Source: G963674835 sp963674835 (GTDB taxonomy: Bacteria > Planctomycetota > Planctomycetia > Pirellulales > Thermoguttaceae). From it: a stretch of DNA of 64,000 bases. Of this stretch, positions 36,756 through 46,589 are shown in pieces (position 1 is the stretch's first letter; each line of letters opens with the position of its first letter). The position numbers and the translations under genes are program-made. Location of the stretch: positions 2,108,001 to 2,172,000 of the forward strand of contig CAXXKC010000003.1 of assembly GCA_963674835.2 (NCBI GenBank), read 5' to 3'. The notes beneath the pieces are model-generated. The model was not told where the DNA came from. It saw only the letters and a program-made list of their open reading frames with translations, and searched no databases.

Positions 36756-37430
36756 GCGGCGGTCGCCGGTGAAACGCAGGATGTAGTAGAGCAGTGTGAG
36801 CACGGCCTGCAGGGTGGCTGCCACGTAGGTCAGAGCGGCCGCGTTGAGGACCGAGTTGACGTAGGGCATTTCCTGCGGGCTGACGATTCCCAGGCCGACC
36901 AACTGCTTCTTGGCGCGGGCACTGGCATTGAACTCGACGGGCAGGTTGACGATCTGGAAGAAGACGACCGCGCCGAAGAAGGCAATGCCGGCCAAAATGA
37001 GCATGGGAGCCGTGAAGATCCACCCCAAGATGAGCAGGATGAAGCTGAAGTTGCTCCCGAATCCTGCCAGGGGCACGGCGGCGTTGCGGACGACGAGCGG
37101 GGCATATGCGTGGGCGTCCTGGATGGCATGTCCGGCCTCGTGAGCGGCGATGCCCACCGCGGCCAGCGAGCGCGATTGGTAGACCTCTTGGCTGAGGTTG
37201 AGCACCTTGTGCCGCGGATCGTAGTGGTCCGTGAGATGGCCGGGAATGACCTCGATATCGACATTCTGCAATCCGGCCGAATCGAGCACATGCCTGGCCG
37301 CTGCGGCGCCACTGAGCGGCGCGGCCACGCGCTGCGCGCGGGCGTAGGCGGCCTTCACTTTGTACTGAGCCCACATGGCCAGTATGAAAGCGGGTGCCAG
37401 ATAGAGAAAATACCACGGGTCGAAAATCAT
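36753..37430 (-). CDS. Membrane zinc metallopeptidase (YugP family, M-type HEAGH)
   Basis: The protein has about 225 residues. A first membrane helix (PWYFLYLAPAFILAMWAQYKV) is followed by the zinc site AAVGIAAHEAGHAIQDA (about 94-110) and three further helices (about 118-165 and 195-220). This is the plan of YugP-like Zn peptidases (Zn_peptidase_2), integral membrane enzymes with unknown natural substrates. The ATG at 37430 is favoured because AGGAGGA sits 7 bases before it; an ATG two codons upstream touches that site. Its stop codon TAG coincides with the end of repeat copy 2, but the length is normal, so the repeat does not appear to have cut it. Confidence 0.88.
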   Translation of the reverse strand: MIFDPWYFLYLAPAFILAMWAQYKVKAAYARAQRVAAPLSGAAAARHVLDSAGLQNVDIEVIPGHLTDHYDPRHKVLNLSQEVYQSRSLAAVGIAAHEAGHAIQDAHAYAPLVVRNAAVPLAGFGSNFSFILLILGWIFTAPMLILAGIAFFGAVVFFQIVNLPVEFNASARAKKQLVGLGIVSPQEMPYVNSVLNAAALTYVAATLQAVLTLLYYILRFTGDRR

Positions 37431-37531
37431 CGTCATTCCTCCTGGATGGCCGTTTCGGCGGCCTTGGTCTTCTGATTGGCTTGGCCCGGTAACGGACGGT
37501 CGTGGCAGGCGCGAGGAGTACGGGCCTCACG

Positions 37532-37627
37532 TCTAGTGCAAGTCGCACTCAACTATAGCGTTCGTGGCGGCGTGTTTCCGCGGTTTCGAAAGCGAAACAA
37601 ACGCTACACATACGCCGGATGCGCTCT
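37532..37627 (+). repeat. Dispersed palindromic repeat, copy 3
   Basis: This full copy runs from CTAGTGCAAGTCGCACTC through TATAGCGTT, GGCGGCGTGTTT, TTTCGAAAGCGAAA, ACGCTAC to GCCGGATGCGCTCTA. It lies upstream of the peptidase gene and downstream of the histidine kinase gene. Confidence 0.85.
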
Positions 37628-37810
37628 ACGGATACTGATGTGCTATTAGGCTGTTCGTTACAGGTGGTGTTTGCTTGCTGCTTGGCGGGCGACTGCCGAG
37701 CACGGCGGATCGCTTACCGGGAATTCTACGCATCTCAGCCAGGGAGGGATCTCCCCAAAAACGGATCGCTGCCGATTGTATATACCCGATTCGGCGCCTG
37801 GGGCAATACG

Positions 37811-38710
37811 CTACTTATGGGGGAAGCGTGGTGTTGCGCGCCGCCTGCGAGCCGGTGGCGGTGTGGCGGCTTGATGGTGGTGGCTTTTGAGCGGCGTTGC
37901 GGAGGGCCGCGGCTCGTAGTGTGGTTGGGGGAGCGGCTCACCGGTTGGTGCCGGGAGCTGCAGGACGATGGCCGTTCCAGCGGGGCAATCAGCATCCACC
38001 CGAACTGAGCCACCGTAGTGCTCGGCGATCTTCCTGACGATCGCCAGTCCCATGCCTGAGCCATCGGCTGCGGCCTGGGCAAGGCGGTGCCCTGGCAGGA
38101 AGATGTCGTCGTGGGACTGCGGGGCGATGCCGGCACCGTTGTCGTGGACGCAGAGGACGAGCATGGGCCGTGTCGGGCCGCTGTCGGTCTGGCTTGTGAC
38201 GGTGATCGTCGGTTGGGCGGGATCGCAGCCGTGTTTCAGTGCGTTGCCGATCAGGTTGGTGAGTATCTGTTTGACGCGACGGGGATTGCACCAGACGCTG
38301 CCAAGCGGCCGATGCACGTCGACGTCGACGCGGCGAGCGGTTATCTGTTCGCGATGCTCGAAGAGGACTTCGTCGAGCAATTCGTCGAGGTTCACGCGGG
38401 CCGGCTCCATGTGCACGCCGCCGGTGCGCGCAAGCAGGACCATGTCGTCGAGGAATCGCTTTGATTCACACAGGCAGGCCTCGACGTGGGCGACCGATCG
38501 ATCGACTTCCTCCGGGCTTGCCGTGTGGAGGAGGCGCTTCAGGCGGGCAAAGGAGTTGTCGAGGAGCATGAAGTTGGCAGTCATGTCGTGCGACAATGCG
38601 CGGACGAGGTGGTCCAGCTCGTCGCGCGAATGACGCACGTGCTCCAGCAATCGCAGGTAGTCGTTTTCCAGGAATGTTGACATGGGTCGGCGTCCCGTCG
38701 GTTCGGACAT
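37811..38710 (-). CDS. Soluble sensor histidine kinase
   Basis: The protein has 299 residues and no membrane segment. The dimerisation helix holds the phospho-acceptor His41 in RALSHDMTANF; the ATP domain has the N box LTNLIGNALKHG, G1 box HDNGAGIAP, and G2 box GSGMGLAIVRKIAEHYGG. The first 30 residues are too short for a sensor domain, so input must come from a partner protein, and no response regulator is in the window (an orphan kinase). The last 45 residues are Pro/Arg/His-rich with no domain. A second possible start is MSTF, 27 bases downstream. Repeat copies 3 and 4 flank the gene. Confidence 0.85.
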   Translation of the reverse strand: MSEPTGRRPMSTFLENDYLRLLEHVRHSRDELDHLVRALSHDMTANFMLLDNSFARLKRLLHTASPEEVDRSVAHVEACLCESKRFLDDMVLLARTGGVHMEPARVNLDELLDEVLFEHREQITARRVDVDVHRPLGSVWCNPRRVKQILTNLIGNALKHGCDPAQPTITVTSQTDSGPTRPMLVLCVHDNGAGIAPQSHDDIFLPGHRLAQAAADGSGMGLAIVRKIAEHYGGSVRVDADCPAGTAIVLQLPAPTGEPLPQPHYEPRPSATPLKSHHHQAATPPPARRRRATPRFPHK

Positions 38711-38731
38711 CCATCCACATGGAAGCCATTA

Positions 38732-38823
38732 GACCGCATTCGGCGAAACCGTAGCGTGCATTTCGCTTTCGAGACTGCAGAAACACGCCGCCACGAACGC
38801 TACAGTTGAGTGCGACACGCACT
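38732..38823 (-). repeat. Dispersed palindromic repeat, copy 4
   Basis: This full copy is in the opposite direction to copies 1-3: CCGCATTCGGCG, GTAGCGTGCATTTCGCTTTCG, AAACACGCCGCC, AACGCTACAG and GAGTGCGACACGCACT. It lies about 20 bases upstream of the histidine kinase start and so in its likely promoter zone. Confidence 0.85.
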
Positions 38824-39037
38824 GGCGTTTTGCGGCCAGCCACCGCCTTCTCGGAAGTGATCGGCATGAGATGCGGTCGCATATTCCCCAAACTACCCAG
38901 TACCGCGCGCATGCCGGACCACGGAGCGATTCAGCCGTTACAACCGGTACGAGCGGACCGCGGCGAGGGTGAAAGGTCGGTCGACAGGCGGTGGATGGCG
39001 TGTGGGCGGATGGCGGGACGGGCGGTCGGATGCCGGC

Positions 39038-40168
39038 TCAGGACAGCGTCTTGCGGAATCGTTTGGAGACGATCCAAAGCATCGAAACGCCCATGACGGC
39101 CAAGATGAGCATGGGCATCCAGAGGACTTCCATGCCGACGCCCTTGAGGAAGACGCTGCGAATGACGACCAGGTAGTACCGCAAGGGATTGAAGAGCGTG
39201 AGCCACTGGACGACGCGGGGCATGTTGGCGATGGGGAACGCGAAGCCTGAGAGGAGCATGGCGGGGAAGAAGAAGAAGAAGGTGGTCATCATGGCCTGTT
39301 GTTGCGTTTGGCTGACGGTTGAGATCAACAGGCCGATACCCAGCATGGTCATCAGATAGAGGACGGTCCCGAGGAGCAGCAAGGCGAGGCTGCCTCGGAC
39401 GGGGACCTCGAACCAGAAGGCGCCGACGGCAGTGACGAGGAGCACGTCGAGAAGGGCGATGAGGGCGAAGGGGATAGTTTTGCCGAGGATGAACTCGCCC
39501 GGCTTGATGGGCGTGACCATGACCTGCTCCATCGTGCCGATTTCCTTTTCGCGGACGACGGCCATGCTGGTGAGCAGCAGGGTGACAACGCTCACGACGG
39601 TGACAATGACGCCGGGCACGTAGAAGTTGCGGCTTTCCAGGTTTTCGTTGAACCATGCACGGGTGCGGAGGTCGACGCGTCCGGGGGTTTGACCGCCTCC
39701 AACCGTTTGCTCGAACCGCTGGATCAAGACGTGCTGGGAGAAGTCGGACGTGACTCGGCTGGCGTAACCCATCACGATGCCGGCGGTGTTGGAATCGGTA
39801 CCATCGAGGATGATTTGGACGCGAGCGGTGCGGCGAGCCTGGAGGTTGCCCTCGAAGCCGGGCAGGATGCGGATGACGGCGGTCACGCGGCTGTGATCAA
39901 TCGATGAGGCGGCCGATCTGCCGTTTGGGAGGTGGGCGACGATGTCGAAGTAGCCGGAGCCGGCGAAGCGAGCAATGAGTTGGCGGCTGGCGGGGGTATT
40001 GTCCTGGTCGACGACGGCCGTGCGGACGTGGCGGACGTCGGTCGTAACGGCATAGCCGATGATGAGGGTCTGTACGATGGGAATAACGAAGATGACGGTA
40101 CGCATCCGCGGATCGCGAAAGACCTGGATGGCCTCTTTGATCAGCATGTGTTTGATGCGTTGGCCCAT
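39038..40168 (-). CDS. ABC-2 type permease (YbhR-like)
   Basis: This 376-residue protein has one helix near the N-terminus (TVIFVIPIVQTLIIGYA), a long external loop (about 45-170), and five helices at the C-terminus. The family block NLESRNFYVPGVIVTVVSVVTLLLTSMAVVREKE and GTMEQVMVTPIKPGEFILGK mark the ABC-2 permeases of the YbhS/YbhR type. It pairs with the permease encoded just upstream (2-base gap). The pair with two ATPase genes and an HlyD gene should form an inner-membrane exporter of drugs or lipophilic compounds. Confidence 0.9.
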   Translation of the reverse strand: MGQRIKHMLIKEAIQVFRDPRMRTVIFVIPIVQTLIIGYAVTTDVRHVRTAVVDQDNTPASRQLIARFAGSGYFDIVAHLPNGRSAASSIDHSRVTAVIRILPGFEGNLQARRTARVQIILDGTDSNTAGIVMGYASRVTSDFSQHVLIQRFEQTVGGGQTPGRVDLRTRAWFNENLESRNFYVPGVIVTVVSVVTLLLTSMAVVREKEIGTMEQVMVTPIKPGEFILGKTIPFALIALLDVLLVTAVGAFWFEVPVRGSLALLLLGTVLYLMTMLGIGLLISTVSQTQQQAMMTTFFFFFPAMLLSGFAFPIANMPRVVQWLTLFNPLRYYLVVIRSVFLKGVGMEVLWMPMLILAVMGVSMLWIVSKRFRKTLS

Positions 40169-40170
40169 GG

Positions 40171-41300
40171 TTATGCAAGTTTCTTCTTGAAGCGGATGTT
40201 GGCGATGAGCAGGACGACGACGCCGTAGACGGCGAGGAGCACGATCTCGCCGGCGAGAATTTGACACCCGACCCCTTTCAGATAGATGCCTTTGAGAAGG
40301 GAGACGAAGTAGCGGGCGGGGACGAGGTAGGTGACGACCTGGATGGGCTCGGGCATGTTGGCGATGGCAAACATGAAGCCCGAGAGGAGGAACGAGGGTA
40401 GGAAGGTGGCCGTCATGGCGACCTGGCTGGCGAGGAGTTGGTTTTTCATAGCGATGCTGATGAGCATTCCCATGCCCATGGCGCCGGCGAGGAAGATGGC
40501 GGCAACGGCGAAGAGGAGCACGAGATCGCCGCGCATGGGGACGTCGAAGAGGAAGTCGCCCATGAGGACGGCGATGAGCACGTCGAGCATGCCGATGGCG
40601 AAGTACGGCACGAGCTTGCCGAGGATGAGTTCGTTTCCCTTGACGGGCGTCGAGATCAACTGTTCCATCGTGCCGCGTTCCCATTCGCGGGCGATGGTAA
40701 GCGAGGTCAGCAGGGCGCCGATGATCATCATGATCACGGCGATGAGGCCGGGAATGATGTAGTTCTTTGATTCGAGCTGGGGGTTGAACCAGACGCGCGG
40801 CTCGACGTCGAGCGGGACGCGCATCTTGGTTCCCAAGGTGCGCTCGATTCGCTGGACGATCGCGTTCTGGGAGTAGGATTGCACGACGGCGTCGGCATAG
40901 CTGATCGCCAGCGTGGCCGTATTGGCATCGCTGCCGTCGACGACCAGTTGCACGGCCACGTCACGGCCCGTTTCGACGCATCGTTCGAAGTCGAAGGGGA
41001 TGACCAGTGCGCCCATCGTCTGGCCGGAGTCGATCGCATCGACCAGTTGACGGTTGTTATCGACGCTGCCGATAAGCGAGAAATAGCGCGAGCCGCGAAA
41101 TCGGCTGATCAGGTCGCGGCTGGCCGGGGTGTTGTCCTGGTCCCAAACGATCAGAGGGACGTTGTCGACGTCGAGGGTCAAGGCATAGCCGAAGAGCACC
41201 AGGAGGAGCATCGGAATGGCGATGCCCAGCGCCATGCTGCGGGGATCACGCAGCACATGGAGGCATTCCTTGCGAGCTACGGCAACCAGGCGGCGGAGGT

Positions 41301-41304
<4 letters not shown>
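40171..41304 (-). CDS. ABC-2 type permease (YbhS-like)
   Basis: This 377-residue paralogue of the next permease has the same plan: helix AMALGIAIPMLLLVLFGYAL-like near the start, external loop, and the block NPQLESKNYIIPGLIAVIMMI with GTMEQLISTPVKGNELILGK. The two permeases probably form a heterodimer. It overlaps the upstream ATPase gene by 4 bases (ATGA), so translation is coupled. Confidence 0.9.
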
Positions 41305-42264
<960 letters not shown>

Positions 42265-42275
<11 letters not shown>

Positions 42276-43221
42276 GCGTCGGGGCCTCCTGATGCTGCCC
42301 GAGGACCGAGACGAAGACGTCTTCGAGCGTCGGCTCGATCGGCCGGACAGCCGTGAGCGCAAGGCCGGAGTCGTCCAGAACTCGCTGCACCTGGCGAGTC
42401 GTTTGGTCGGGATCGTCCGTAACGACATGCACGCGGTCGCCAAAGAGGCCGACCGTGCCGGGTGGCAGGCTGGCGCGAAGGAGGGTGCTGGCGCGGCGGG
42501 CGTTGGAGGCGCGGACTTCGAGGATGGTGCCCTGCATGAGCTGTTTGACTTCGTCGGGCGAGCCGCAGGCCAGGAGTCGCCCATGATCGATGAGCCCCAC
42601 GCGGTTGGCCCGTTCGGCTTCATCCAGGTATGCGGTGGAAACGAAGATGGTGACCTGCTGGCGGAGGAGCTGGTAGAGGATGCGCCAGAAATCGCGTCGC
42701 GAGACGGGATCGACGCCGTTGGTCGGTTCGTCGAGGAGGAGGATTTCGGGGGTGTGGATGAGCGCGCAGACGAGGCCGAGTTTCTGCTTCATGCCGCCGG
42801 AGAGATTGCCGGCCAGCCGCCGCTTGAAGGGCGCAAGGTTGCTGAACTCCAAGAGGCGATCGACTTTTTCGCTGCGCCCGCGGCGGGGCTCGTTGTAGAT
42901 GTCGGCGTAGAAGTGGATGTTTTCGATGACGGTGAGATCGGGATAGAGGCCGAAGCGCTGGCTCATGTAGCCGATCTTGTGCTTGACGGCCTCTGCCTGG
43001 CGCACGGTGTGCAGTCCGCCGACCCAGGCTTCGCCGGCGTCGGGGTCCATGATGGAAGTCAGCAGGCGCATGGTGGTGGTCTTGCCGGCGCCGTCGGGCC
43101 CGACGAGGCCGAAGATCTCCCCTTTGACGACGCGCAGCGAGAGGTCGTCGACGGCGACGACGTCGGCGAATCGCTTGGTCAGATGCTCGGCGCGGATTGC
43201 GTCGGGGGCGTCGGTGTTCAT
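42265..43221 (-). CDS. ABC transporter ATPase, first half-unit (YbhF N-half-like)
   Basis: This 318-residue ATPase has Walker A GPDGAGKTT (about 41-49), Q-loop YMSQRFGLYPDLTV, signature NLSGGMKQKLGLV, and Walker B EILLLDEPTNGVDP. The switch position reads VSTAYLDEAER, with Ala-Tyr where a His is normal, so this half may be catalytically weak, which would make the exporter asymmetric (inference). It overlaps the HlyD gene by 4 bases and the next ATPase gene by 11. Confidence 0.92.
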
Positions 43222-44369
43222 GGGGAGAGGATGATCTTGGCGTCGGCGGGCATGCCCGGCTTGAGTTCCATGTCGGGACTGGTGACGTCGATCTTGATCC
43301 GATAGACGAGCCTGACCCGCTGTTGCTGGGTTTGGACGTTCTTGGGGGTGAATTCGGCTTCGCTGGAGATGAAGGCGATGTGGCCGGGGTAGATTTTGCC
43401 GGGATAGGAATCGGTGGTGACTTCCGCCTTCTGGCCGAGCTTGATTCGGCCGAGGTCGGTTTCGTTGATGTATGCCCGGAGCCAGACATTGACGAGATCG
43501 CCGACGGTGACGACCGGGGTTCCCGGGGCGACGTACTCGCCGGGTTCGATGTTCTTGGAGAGGACCATGCCGGTGAGTGGGGAGAAGACCTGGGCGTATC
43601 CGAGGCGCGTTTGGGCAAGATCGACGGCGGCCTTGGCCTGTTGGACGCGGGCGCTGGCCTGCTGGATGGTCTCCTTGCGAGGGCCGGCCATGACGAGGTC
43701 GTAACGGGCCTTGGCGGCGGCCAGAGCGGCTTCGACCTGCTTGATCTTTTCTTTGCGCGTGCCTTCCTGGCGGAGCTGGAGTTCCTCGGCGGCCTGGCGG
43801 GCTTTTTGGACGGCGACCTGGTAGGCGGCCCTGGCACGGTCGAAATCCTGGGCGGAGATCGATTTCTCCTTCATCAACTGTTCGGCGCGCTGGTAATCGA
43901 GCTTGGCGCGGACGAGATCGGCCTGGGCGGCCTCGGAGGTCGCCTGGGCGGCGGCGACTTCCTGGGAGCGGAAGCCTGCCTGGGCTTCCTGGAGCGCGGC
44001 GGTAGCGCGTTGCAGGGTCGCGCGAGCTTCTTCCTTTTCCTCGGGGCGGGAGCCGATCTGGAGTTCCTTGAGGGCGGCCTGGGCGGCTTCGAGTTCGGCC
44101 TGGCGCAGGGCGAGCTCGTCGCGGAGGTCGGCGCTATCGAGGCGGGCGACGAGTTGGTCGGCCGTAATAGGCTGTCCCTCGTCGACGAGGCGCTGGATGA
44201 CGCGGCCGGGGATTCTGAAGCTGACTTCGGCATCGGTGGCCTCGATGTTGCCGGAGACGAGGATTGTGCCGGCGGCCTGGCCGTTGTGGGTGAGGAAGAA
44301 TTGGTAGCCGATCGCTGCGGCCGCAGCGAGGACAACGAGGGCCAAGGCGATGCGAATTCTGCCGCTCAT
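43218..44369 (-). CDS. HlyD-family membrane fusion protein (YbhG-like)
   Basis: This 383-residue adaptor has one N-terminal helix (IRIALALVVLAAAAAIGYQFFL), a split lipoyl domain (GNIEATDAEVSFRIPGRV ... YAQVFSPLTGMVLSKNIEPG), and a long coiled coil (about 80-245, rich in Ala, Gln, Glu). The beta-barrel (about 290-380) ends KPGMPADAKIILSP. It joins the inner-membrane ABC unit to the periplasm or outer membrane. It is the first exporter gene after the TetR gene and its start lies 12 bases after a palindromic operator candidate. Confidence 0.92.
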   Translation of the reverse strand: MSGRIRIALALVVLAAAAAIGYQFFLTHNGQAAGTILVSGNIEATDAEVSFRIPGRVIQRLVDEGQPITADQLVARLDSADLRDELALRQAELEAAQAALKELQIGSRPEEKEEARATLQRATAALQEAQAGFRSQEVAAAQATSEAAQADLVRAKLDYQRAEQLMKEKSISAQDFDRARAAYQVAVQKARQAAEELQLRQEGTRKEKIKQVEAALAAAKARYDLVMAGPRKETIQQASARVQQAKAAVDLAQTRLGYAQVFSPLTGMVLSKNIEPGEYVAPGTPVVTVGDLVNVWLRAYINETDLGRIKLGQKAEVTTDSYPGKIYPGHIAFISSEAEFTPKNVQTQQQRVRLVYRIKIDVTSPDMELKPGMPADAKIILSP

Positions 44370-44380
44370 ACTGCCGCTCC

Positions 44381-44400
44381 TTGTGAACGTTGATTCACAT
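44381..44400. promoter_or_regulatory. Operator candidate O1 (TetR target)
   Basis: TTGTGAACGTTGATTCACAT contains the palindrome TGTGAA-6-TTCACA. It lies between the tetR stop and the hlyD start. It matches the site at 45031-45050 (read on the other strand) at 16 of 20 positions. Confidence 0.7.
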
Positions 44401-44419
44401 ATGGAGATTTCTTCTAGGC

Positions 44420-45019
44420 CTAATCCGTGGCGATGGAACTCCGTAGGATTTGCCAGGCGCGCTCCACATGGCGCGTGACGTCGAAGCCGCCGTCGGACAC
44501 GTGCCAGAAGATTCCGGCAGGTATGACGATTCCGAGGACCAACAGGGCGGTGGTTTCGGGGGCCAGTTCGGGACGGATCCGACCGCACTGCTGCCCCTGG
44601 CGGACGATGTCGACGAGATGTGCGAGGTATTGTCGGAAGATCTTCTGCACGCGTTGTTTTCGTTCGGGATGGCCAGTGAAGGATTCGTCGGCGAAGACAA
44701 TTCGGGGAATCGCCCGGCCCTGGCGGATGAAACGCACGTGGCGGGCGAGCACGCCGCGGATCTGCTCGAGCGGATCGTCGGACTCGGCGACTGCCTGGCG
44801 GACGTTTTCGCTGAGGCGCTGCTGGATAAGATCGAGGACGGCGGCGAGGATGGCGTCCTTGCTGCGGAAGTGGCGATAGATACCCGACGGGACGAGGCCG
44901 ACACGGCGGGCGACGGCGGCGACGGAGAGCCGATTGAGCCCCTGGCTGCTGACGAGCTGCAGCGCTGCTTCGGCGATCTGCTCGCGGCGCACTTCGGTGC
45001 CGAGTTTCTCGTCGCTCAT
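44420..45019 (-). CDS. TetR/AcrR-family regulator
   Basis: The protein has 199 residues. The N-terminal helix-turn-helix is LSVAAVARRVGLVPSGIYRHFRSKDAIL (about 32-59, helix 3 including the GIYRHF block). The C-terminal half, helical, should bind the inducer and dimerise. It sits directly upstream of the exporter genes on the same strand, as YbiH (CecR) does before ybhGFSR in E. coli. The ATG at 45019 is favoured by GGAGG 5-9 bases before it. Palindromes at 45031-45050 (before its own start) and 44381-44400 (before hlyD) suggest it represses itself and the exporter. Confidence 0.9.
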   Translation of the reverse strand: MSDEKLGTEVRREQIAEAALQLVSSQGLNRLSVAAVARRVGLVPSGIYRHFRSKDAILAAVLDLIQQRLSENVRQAVAESDDPLEQIRGVLARHVRFIRQGRAIPRIVFADESFTGHPERKQRVQKIFRQYLAHLVDIVRQGQQCGRIRPELAPETTALLVLGIVIPAGIFWHVSDGGFDVTRHVERAWQILRSSIATD

Positions 45020-45030
45020 GGCCACCTCCA

Positions 45031-45050
45031 TTGTGATTGTACGTTCACAA
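45031..45050. promoter_or_regulatory. Operator candidate O2 (TetR target)
   Basis: TTGTGATTGTACGTTCACAA has TTGTGA/TCACAA half-sites and lies 12 bases upstream of the tetR ATG, overlapping its leader. Its other strand matches O1 in 16 of 20 positions. Confidence 0.7.
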
Positions 45051-45168
45051 TCGAGGGCATTCAAGCAAGAAGTGTCGGTCCGACAGGGTCGACAGATGCG
45101 GGGTGGCGCGGCTGGGACTATAATGCCAGGCGTAGGCCCACCCCATCCCCCTCCCTAGGAGCAATCCC

Positions 45169-46557
45169 GTGAGACCGACATGCCACCGAGCCGTTTTCCT
45201 GGTCGCCGTACTGGTTCTGCTGGGTATATGCGGCACACAGGCTGCGGCCGGCGAATTCCAGGTGGCCACGTTTCAGGCCGATATCACGATTCCGGTCGGC
45301 CACGCCTGCATGGGCGGAGGAGTGGCTGACGCCAAGGAAATCATAGATCCTCTTTTCGCCAAAGGCTTTGTTCTTGTGGGGGCGGGTAAGCCGATCGTCG
45401 TGATCGCCCTGGACTGGTGCCAGTGCAATAACGATTCGTACGACCGGTGGCGGGACGTGCTGGCCGAGGCGGTGGGGACGGAGCGGAAGCGGGTGCTGCT
45501 GGCGTGCGTACATCAGCACGATGCGCCGATCTGCGACTTGACGGCGCAGAAGCTGCTGGATGAGCAGGGTCTGACCGGCTACAACTGCGACCCGAAGTTT
45601 CACGAGACGGCCGTTCAGCGGACGGCGCAGGCGTTGCGGGGTTCGCTGGGCTCGCTTCGCCGGGTAACGCATCTGGGCATTGGACAGGCGAAGGTGGAGA
45701 AGGTCGCCTCGAACCGGCGGACTGTCGGATCGGATGGGCATGTGAATTGGGACCGGGGGAGCGCCAGCGGCGATGCGTTCAAGAATGAGCCGGCCGGTGA
45801 GATCGATCCGTGGCTGAAGACGATCAGTCTGTGGGATGGGCAGCAGGCGGTGGTGGCGTGGAGCTGTTATTCGGTCCATCCGATGAGCTACTACGGTCGC
45901 GGCGGGGTTTCGGCCGACTTTCCGGGCATGGCCCGCGCGCGGCGGCAGAAGGATGATCCTTCGGTGTTCCAGATGTACTTCACGGGTTGCGCGGGGGATA
46001 CGACAGCGGGCAAGTACAACAACGGCGATCCAGCGAACCGTCCGGTGTTGGCGGAGCGGCTTTACGAAGGGATGCTCGGCGCGTGGAAAGCGACGCGGCG
46101 AGAGCCTTTGGAGAAGATCGACCTGCGGGTGGTCGACATGCCGCTGGGAACGCGGGAGGGCGGCAAGTTTGCTCCGGACGCGATGCGGGGGATTCTGGCC
46201 GACCCGAAGGCTCGCCGGTGGGAGCGCATCAGTGCGGCGTTGGGGTTGAGTTGGCGGAAGCGGGTCGCGGCGGGCGAAGCGGTCGACACGCCCTGTTTGG
46301 ATTTCAATGATGGGGCTGCCCAGATGGTGATCATGCCGGGCGAGTCGTTCGTGGGGTATCAGTTGAAGGCGCAGGCGTTGCGTCCGAAGTCGTTCGTGAT
46401 GGTCGCGGCGTTCGGCGAGGGGGCACCGGGATACATTCCGACGGACCAGTGTTGGAAGGACGGCTACAACGATTCCTACTGCTGGGTTCCGCCGATGACA
46501 GAGAAGCTGATGATGGACGCTGTGGCCAAGGCGATGAAGGCGCCGGGCGCGAAATAG
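45169..46557 (+). CDS. Secreted neutral/alkaline ceramidase-like protein
   Basis: The protein has 462 residues. A GTG start at 45169 follows AGGAG. A signal peptide (HRAVFLVAVLVLLGICGTQAAA) precedes a domain of the neutral/alkaline non-lysosomal ceramidase type (FQADITIPVGHACMGG...KPIVVIALDWCQCNNDSYDRW). The usual THTH zinc motif is replaced by ACVHQHDAP, so two His are kept but spacing differs. SVHPMSYYG and YFTGCAGDTTAG are later conserved blocks. Such proteins are often expanded in planctomycetes and their substrates are seldom ceramides. The Tat-dependent paralogues at 54374 and 55795 are only distant relatives. Confidence 0.8.
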   Translation: MRPTCHRAVFLVAVLVLLGICGTQAAAGEFQVATFQADITIPVGHACMGGGVADAKEIIDPLFAKGFVLVGAGKPIVVIALDWCQCNNDSYDRWRDVLAEAVGTERKRVLLACVHQHDAPICDLTAQKLLDEQGLTGYNCDPKFHETAVQRTAQALRGSLGSLRRVTHLGIGQAKVEKVASNRRTVGSDGHVNWDRGSASGDAFKNEPAGEIDPWLKTISLWDGQQAVVAWSCYSVHPMSYYGRGGVSADFPGMARARRQKDDPSVFQMYFTGCAGDTTAGKYNNGDPANRPVLAERLYEGMLGAWKATRREPLEKIDLRVVDMPLGTREGGKFAPDAMRGILADPKARRWERISAALGLSWRKRVAAGEAVDTPCLDFNDGAAQMVIMPGESFVGYQLKAQALRPKSFVMVAAFGEGAPGYIPTDQCWKDGYNDSYCWVPPMTEKLMMDAVAKAMKAPGAK

Positions 46558-46589
46558 ATGCCATCGACACCAACGCGAAGGAGCTGGTT

